Source of the DNA: JALSKU01 sp964556545
GTDB lineage: Bacteria; Campylobacterota; Campylobacteria; Campylobacterales; JALSKU01
DNA: 36,120 bases
Reading direction: 5' to 3'
NCBI GenBank assembly: GCA_964556545.1
Contig: CAZKWE010000060.1
Span: 1-36,120 of the forward strand
In this document: piece by piece, positions 32,407 through 36,120 of the stretch
Layout of the letters: every line of letters begins with the position of its first letter
Position numbering within the stretch: the first letter of the stretch is position 1
Translations under genes and position numbers: made by a program
Notes under the pieces: model-generated
Seen by the model: only the letters and a program-made list of their open reading frames with translations
The model's database searches: none
Told to the model about the DNA's origin: nothing

Positions 32407-32862
32407 ATGAGAAAAAATATCTTTTCAATAATTTTAGTTTTATCTGTTGTTACTCAGTTAAATGCCGGTTTTTTCGGCAGTATCGTCTCCAGTGCGATAG
32501 GTTCGGCGATTGTTCAAGGAAACGGATCAAAAGGTATCTATATGAGTAGATTAAAAAAGAGAATGGATAGGGTTAATTCATATCTTTGGCATATGCATGA
32601 AACCGGGAAATACGAGCCGTCATATAAGTTTTATAAAAAGTGGCTATTGGCACAGATTGATGCTTCCGGATTTGATGATATTGCAATGCTTGATACCATT
32701 GCCTGGGTTTTGAAAGATCACGGTAAAAAAAGAGAGGCAATTAAACTCTATGAGACTAGAATTTTACCATGGATTGATATTAGATTTGAAAATGATAGAA
32801 GAGGAGAAAATAAGAAATTTAGAGAGAAATGGAAAAAAAATTACGAAGCTATCAAGAAATAG
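32407..32862 (+). CDS. Small secreted protein with TPR-like segment, unknown
   Basis: The product is 151 residues, with AAGGA before the ATG. The signal peptide is RKNIFSIILVLSVVTQLNA, followed by a glycine/serine-rich stretch (GFFGSIVSSAIGSAIVQGNG). The remaining helical part includes ASGFDDIAMLDTIAWVLKDHGKKREAIKLYETRILPW, where DTIAWVLKDHGKKREAIKLYE has the spacing of a TPR motif. Probably periplasmic. It has its own promoter and an operator-like repeat upstream. It converges with the gene remnant at 32878-33006. No family recognised. Confidence 0.75.
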   Translation: MRKNIFSIILVLSVVTQLNAGFFGSIVSSAIGSAIVQGNGSKGIYMSRLKKRMDRVNSYLWHMHETGKYEPSYKFYKKWLLAQIDASGFDDIAMLDTIAWVLKDHGKKREAIKLYETRILPWIDIRFENDRRGENKKFREKWKKNYEAIKK

Positions 32863-32877
32863 TAAATATCAATTGAT

Positions 32878-33006
32878 TCACGATCCTTTTTTTGCGATCT
32901 TTTTTAATGCGGCGACCGACTTCTTTAGGGTTTGTCTATCTTGTGAATCATTTGTAAAATCCAAATCATCCAAATACCTTTTGGCATAAAAACAATATCT
33001 AAGACT
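32878..33006 (-). pseudogene. 3' remnant of an unidentified gene
   Basis: On the minus strand 42 codons are open from just after a TAG to a TGA at 32878. They read YCFYAKRYLDDLDFTNDSQD then RQTLKKSVAALKKIAKKGS, with sensible charged helices but no start codon or ribosome site. It looks like the C-terminal end of a protein whose 5' part was lost where the flanking repeat begins (33051). The parent family is not recognised, and a chance frame remains possible. Confidence 0.4.
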
Positions 33007-33050
33007 CTATCTTACAAATATACTTTTTTGATTTTTTTCTTGTTATAGCA

Positions 33051-33140
33051 TAACTCAAAAATACAAAAAAGAGGAAAAGTAAGATTGTTTGTTATTTTCC
33101 TTTTAATTATTGCAAAAAGTTAAAAGCAAAGCCCTGCCCT
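33051..33140. repeat. ~90-bp direct repeat, left copy
   Basis: This block runs from TAACTCAAAAATACAAAAAA to GCCCTGCCCT and recurs at 35428-35520 in the same orientation with about eight substitutions and one 2-bp length change. It encloses, with its partner, ppaC and the chemoreceptor gene. Inside is a hairpin: AGGAAAA (33072-33078) pairs with TTTTCCT (33095-33101), then GTAA with TTGT through two G-U pairs. No reading frame is conserved across it. Confidence 0.8.
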
Positions 33141-33181
33141 CCAATTTGTCAATTTCCCACTATCTTTTTATATCTATATGG

Positions 33182-33187
33182 TATAAT
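33182..33187 (+). promoter_or_regulatory. Promoter -10 of ppaC-chemoreceptor unit
   Basis: ATATGGTATAAT lies about 27 bp before the ppaC start, with a strong AAAGGAGAG ribosome site between. It is the same ATGGTATAAT form as the tRNA-Ala and nnr promoters. It lies inside the repeat-bounded segment, so the unit carries its own promoter. Confidence 0.6.
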
Positions 33188-33213
33188 AATGCAAAAATAT
33201 CAAAAGGAGAGTT

Positions 33214-34137
33214 ATGCCCATATATGTTTTAGGACACACCAATCCCGATTCGGACTCCATTTGTGCAGCCATATCGCTATCCTATCTTTTAAAACAAATT
33301 GGCAAAAACTCTATCGCTTCAAGACAAGGAGAATGTTCGGACGAAACAAAATTTATACTTGAAAAATTCGGCTTCGAAGAGCCTTTGTTAAAAAAATCGT
33401 ATGCGGGGGAAGATTTGTTTTTGGTTGATTTTTCGGATCTCAATCAAGCACCGGCGGATATAGATAAAGCCAATATTTTGGGCATTGTCGATCACCATAA
33501 GCTGGGAGATATCACCACTCCCGTACCCCTTGAGTGCTGGATCAGACCGGTTGGATGTACCAATACGATAATAAAGGAGATGTTTGACTATTACGGCATA
33601 AATATTCCCGAAAAGCTATCCGCAATTATGCTGTGCGCCATACTTAGCGATACCGTTATATACAAATCACCCACTTGTACCTCTTTAGATATAAAAATTT
33701 CTAAAGAATTGGCAAAAATTGCTAAAATTAATGATATTAAGGCTCTTGGAATGGAGATGTTTATGGTAAAATCATCCATTAAGGGAGCAAGTGCCAAAGA
33801 GCTCATAACAAGGGATTATAAAGATTTTAACATGAGCAGTTGCAAAGTTGGAATCGGACAGCTTGAAAGCGTTGATCTCTCCATTTTCAAAGAGAGAAAA
33901 GAGGAACTACTTCAAGAGATGAGCAGATATAAAAATGAGGGCGAAAGAGATTGTGTTTTGCTACTCTTAACCGATATTATAAATGAAGGATCCGAGCTTC
34001 TTGCCGTATGCGAAGATGATACGATTATCGAAAAAGCTTTCGGTAAAAAACTGAAAAACTCCTCGATATATCTTCCGGGAGTATTAAGTAGAAAGAAGCA
34101 AGTCGTTCCATTTTTAGAAAAAGCTTACAAAGGATAA
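33214..34137 (+). CDS. ppaC: Manganese-dependent (family II) inorganic pyrophosphatase
   Basis: A 307-residue DHH-family enzyme that hydrolyses pyrophosphate to phosphate in the cytoplasm and drives biosynthesis forward. Metal ligands and motifs are present: GHTNPDSDSI (H8, D12, D14), VDFSD (D72), VDHHKLGD (D93-H94-H95), ILSDTVIYKSPT, and the substrate-binding SRKKQVVP near the C-terminus. Length matches the short form without CBS domains. Strong ribosome site; the chemoreceptor gene follows 3 bp after its stop. By eye it uses more TCC, TCG and CTC codons than the housekeeping genes nearby. It lies between the two ~90-bp repeats, suggesting acquisition. Confidence 0.95.
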   Translation: MPIYVLGHTNPDSDSICAAISLSYLLKQIGKNSIASRQGECSDETKFILEKFGFEEPLLKKSYAGEDLFLVDFSDLNQAPADIDKANILGIVDHHKLGDITTPVPLECWIRPVGCTNTIIKEMFDYYGINIPEKLSAIMLCAILSDTVIYKSPTCTSLDIKISKELAKIAKINDIKALGMEMFMVKSSIKGASAKELITRDYKDFNMSSCKVGIGQLESVDLSIFKERKEELLQEMSRYKNEGERDCVLLLLTDIINEGSELLAVCEDDTIIEKAFGKKLKNSSIYLPGVLSRKKQVVPFLEKAYKG

Positions 34138-34140
34138 TAT

Positions 34141-35361
34141 ATGTTTTTTTCGGAAAAAAATAGCAAGATTGATGATGATTTAAAAAGTAACATAAAAGAG
34201 TGTGTAGAGACTCTCAAAAAGGGACAAATAGACGAGAGTTTTTTAGAGAAAATTGATTCGAAAGAGAGTTTGAAGGATAAGGTGGACTTCATCATTAGCC
34301 ATCTTTTAAATCTCAATTGGGAGATGAACTTTTTTGTTATGAATTTTCCCGTAGCCATGTTTGCTATAGATACAAATAGAAAGATGCTTACATGGAATAA
34401 AAAATTTGAAGATTTAACAGGCTTCTCCCCTTACGAGATCAAATCCCTATCCTCTCCTCAAGCCCCTAAAATATTATGGCCGGACAACCCGAGCGCTTGT
34501 AAAGTTTGCAAACTTGTCGGAGAGTATGACGCTAAAAAAGAGAGCGGTATAGGCATTGCCGAAATAACAACTAAAAACGGAGAAATTATACCGGTTTATG
34601 TATATGTCGAGCCTATCGTAAAAGATGGCGTCGTTATAAAAACCTATGTTACATTAAGAAATCTACTTGCGGAAAGAGCCAAAGAGGCTGAACTTAGAAA
34701 GGACTTTTTTCAGCAAGAGGCAAACGAAATCGTAAAAGTTTTAGAGAACATCTCTCAACACAAGATAAATACTTCGTTTGAAATATCCGATAAAAATGAC
34801 TTTAAAATTATTGAAAAGCCTATAAAAGAGATTCAAGCCACTCTTGTCAATTTGGTAAAGGGGTTGAAAAAATCCTCCGATCTCGTAAAAGAGGTTTACG
34901 AAGATGCTTCCGATAAACTAAACCGTTTACTCGAGTGGAATGAAACGAAATTTCTACCGTCCCAAATGGAGGCAAGCGATAAAGCTAGCGAGCTTAACGA
35001 CTCTATGAACGATATTGAGAAGATGGTTGATATGATTAAGGATATTGCCGACCAAACCAATCTGTTAGCCCTCAACGCCGCTATTGAGGCTGCAAGAGCT
35101 GGTGAACATGGAAGGGGTTTTGCCGTAGTGGCCGATGAGGTTAGAAAGCTTGCGGAAAAATCTCAAAAAAGTGCCAACGAAATAACTGCCGTCATAAATT
35201 TAATCAAAGCCAATGTTCACAATATGAACGAAGATATCACACACAATCAAAACGAGGTTAGACAACTTACAATATCTTTAAAGGAGATTATTGATAAATT
35301 CGACTCTATGGCAAGAAATATAGTCGAACTTGAAAATTTAATTAGCGATTTTGAATTTTAA
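34141..35361 (+). CDS. Soluble PAS-domain methyl-accepting chemotaxis protein
   Basis: A 406-residue receptor with no transmembrane helix, so cytoplasmic. A helical N-terminus leads into a PAS domain (about 62-175: NFPVAMFAIDTNRKMLTWNKKFEDLTGF, ending VYVYVEPIVKDGVVIKTYVTLR). The PAS contains a C120-x2-C123 pair in DNPSACKVCKLVGEYD that could hold a metal, heme or redox switch. A linker helix precedes the signalling hairpin, whose tip is DQTNLLALNAAIEAARAGE (about 305-323), followed by HGRGFAVVADEVRKLAEKS. No C-terminal CheR-binding pentapeptide. It would signal to CheA/CheW encoded elsewhere. Its start is 3 bp after ppaC. A terminator follows at 35388-35422. Confidence 0.92.
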   Translation: MFFSEKNSKIDDDLKSNIKECVETLKKGQIDESFLEKIDSKESLKDKVDFIISHLLNLNWEMNFFVMNFPVAMFAIDTNRKMLTWNKKFEDLTGFSPYEIKSLSSPQAPKILWPDNPSACKVCKLVGEYDAKKESGIGIAEITTKNGEIIPVYVYVEPIVKDGVVIKTYVTLRNLLAERAKEAELRKDFFQQEANEIVKVLENISQHKINTSFEISDKNDFKIIEKPIKEIQATLVNLVKGLKKSSDLVKEVYEDASDKLNRLLEWNETKFLPSQMEASDKASELNDSMNDIEKMVDMIKDIADQTNLLALNAAIEAARAGEHGRGFAVVADEVRKLAEKSQKSANEITAVINLIKANVHNMNEDITHNQNEVRQLTISLKEIIDKFDSMARNIVELENLISDFEF

Positions 35362-35387
35362 AAGGTTAGGAAAGTTTAGGTAATCAA

Positions 35388-35422
35388 GGGAGTCAGGTGG
35401 CAACTGATCCCCCCTTTTTTTT
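35388..35422 (+). terminator. Rho-independent terminator after the chemoreceptor gene
   Basis: GGGAGTCAG pairs with CTGATCCC (one bulged G) around a 7-nt loop, followed by CCC and eight T residues (35415-35422). It ends the ppaC-receptor transcript and abuts the right ~90-bp repeat. Confidence 0.85.
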
Positions 35423-35427
35423 GTTTA

Positions 35428-35520
35428 TAACTCAAAAATACAAAAAAAAGAGGAAAAGCAAGATTGTTTGCTATTTTCCTTTTAATTATTGTAAAAAGTC
35501 AAAAGTCAAGCCCTGACCCC
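35428..35520. repeat. ~90-bp direct repeat, right copy
   Basis: Right partner of 33051-33140, same orientation, ending GCCCTGACCCC. The hairpin is AGGAAAA (35451-35457) with TTTTCCT (35474-35480), then GCAA with TTGC. The two substitutions in this stem relative to the left copy change G-U pairs to Watson-Crick pairs, so pairing is kept in both. The G/C-rich end next to an AT tail recalls repeats beside IS200-like (RAYT) transposases; this is from memory and unverified. The repeat touches the broken end of rpmE. Confidence 0.8.
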
Positions 35521-35602
35521 TGGCCCTTTTAGTCATAAAATGATTGCCGCAAGCACAAGTAACACTACACTCTACATATTCAGGATGGATACCCTTTTTC
35601 AT
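35486..35602 (-). pseudogene. rpmE: Truncated ribosomal protein L31 gene
   Basis: From the ATG at 35602 (AAGGAA ribosome site), codons 1-25 read MKKGIHPEYVECSVTCACGN then HFMTK, a clear bL31 N-terminus including the IHPEY signature and the first CxC zinc residues. At 35528 the match stops. Thirteen unrelated codons (RARGQGLTFDFLQ) run into the ~90-bp repeat and end at TAA (35486). The rest of L31 (the HPF(Y/F)TG and RVEKF region) is missing and I did not find it elsewhere in the window. A working L31 gene must be encoded elsewhere, or the organism does without it. Confidence 0.8.
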
Positions 35603-35647
35603 TTTTATTTCCTTATAAAATTTGATATTTTTCCTAATCCCGTAGGT

Positions 35648-35685
35648 AAAAAACGCAACAGACTCCCAAAAAAAGAGCCTGCTGC
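35648..35685 (-). terminator. Terminator of the membrane-protein gene, minus strand
   Basis: On the minus strand GCAGCAGGCTC pairs with GAGTCTGTTGC (11 pairs, two of them G-U) around a T-rich loop, followed by six T residues. It lies between the stop of the membrane protein gene (35733) and the truncated rpmE, so rpmE once had its own promoter or relied on readthrough. Elsewhere, 35603-35732 holds no gene. Confidence 0.75.
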
Positions 35686-35732
35686 TATATAGGGGAGGGG
35701 AACTGAAATTATATCAAAATAAACTTTTAAAA

Positions 35733-36120
35733 TCAAGCAAACATAAAAGCCAAAATTATACTTATAACTATAAGTACTATATCAAGTATATATTTTTTAA
35801 CGGCAAATTTTCTAAAAACTTCCTGTGAGTTTACATCTCTTACTCTTGTCAGCTTAAAAAGCCTATGGTTTTTAAAAGCTCCTGCGATAACAATAATCGA
35901 AGTAAATATCATAAGATATACAGTATAACTGATGGCAAATTTAAAAACTGCCAATACAACCGAACCTGTAAATATAACGATACTTAGGCTAAGATAGTAA
36001 AGAGGAGAAAAGAGTTCGTATTTTTTTGTCATATCTATATAATCACTGCATCTTTTAACGACAAAAAGATTGACAAAAGCAAATATAAGTGTCAGAAAAA
36101 CAAAGAATACATGTAAATTT
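35733..36120 (-). CDS. Multi-pass membrane protein, 5' end beyond window
   Basis: The frame is open to the right edge. At least 29 codons precede the internal ATG at 36032 and read as protein (NLHVFFVFLTLIFAFVNLFV, then VKRCSDYID), while that ATG lacks a ribosome site, so the true start lies outside. The visible 128 residues hold about four hydrophobic helices (near LHVFFVFLTLIFAFV, YLSLSIVIFTGSVVLAVF, VYLMIFTSIIVIAGAF, and ILDIVLIVISIILAFMFA) with a charged loop (KNHRLFKLTRVRDVNSQEVF) before the last. No family recognised. A terminator follows. Confidence 0.75.
   Translation of the reverse strand, partial: NLHVFFVFLTLIFAFVNLFVVKRCSDYIDMTKKYELFSPLYYLSLSIVIFTGSVVLAVFKFAISYTVYLMIFTSIIVIAGAFKNHRLFKLTRVRDVNSQEVFRKFAVKKYILDIVLIVISIILAFMFA

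Noticed and set aside
32750..32989. Plus-strand frame overlapping the end of the secreted gene
   Set aside because: It is an alternative frame of the secreted gene running into the intergenic region, without a ribosome site.
1..36120. CRISPR array or regular short tandem repeats
   Set aside because: No regularly spaced repeat series was seen. The only repeats found are the 41-bp promoter pair and the ~90-bp pair.

Overview
The window is AT-rich bacterial chromosome from a flagellated member of the Campylobacterota (epsilonproteobacteria). The evidence is gene content and order: tig-clpP-def on one strand diverging from folE-fliI, and rnhA-rnc-aroC next to dnaG, are arrangements I recall from Campylobacter and its relatives. 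Three-domain NifU beside NifS, DISM-type sensor kinases and soluble PAS chemoreceptors also fit. The genus cannot be fixed from this sequence. Genes are tightly packed with many 1-10 bp overlaps. Most of the window is ordinary housekeeping DNA; the two ends are accessory in character.

Left end (1-3520, minus strand): a two-component system (7TM-DISM sensor kinase and winged-helix response regulator) is followed by two tandem paralogous small secreted proteins. Each paralog sits behind a nearly identical 41-bp promoter element. The element carries two TGCAAT hexamers spaced 11 bp apart next to a -10 box, plus an inverted repeat. This looks like a self-contained signalling module with its own target genes.

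3499-11670 (plus strand): a TetR repressor with a perfect 20-bp palindrome in front of it, then a tripartite RND efflux pump (TolC-like, membrane-fusion, RND permease), a rhodanese-like protein and two TSUP (TauE/SafE) permeases. 11838-19056 (minus strand): a long gene row with minimal spacing, tig, clpP, a degenerate GGDEF protein, def, comM/yifB, nnr, purN and a 63-residue membrane protein. It diverges from folE-fliI across an 11-bp-arm inverted repeat. 21163-25063: nifS-nifU for Fe-S cluster assembly, then a predicted outer-membrane barrel protein followed by a response regulator with no partner kinase. 25117-29399 (minus strand): UDP-glucuronate 4-epimerase-like, aroC, rnc, rnhA and a LapB-like TPR/zinc-ribbon protein, divergent from dnaG. 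dnaG appears to be leaderless and is followed by a PP-loop tRNA-thiolation-like ATPase and tRNA-Ala(GGC).

Right end (32400-36120): a small secreted protein, then a two-gene unit (family II pyrophosphatase and a soluble PAS chemoreceptor) between two imperfect ~90-bp direct repeats. At the right repeat, a ribosomal protein L31 (rpmE) reading frame breaks off after 25 codons. At the left, only the 3' end of another minus-strand gene remains. I read this as an insertion or rearrangement that carried ppaC and the receptor into the rpmE region. The last feature is a multi-pass membrane protein running off the window edge. No CRISPR array, rRNA or intact transposase was seen.
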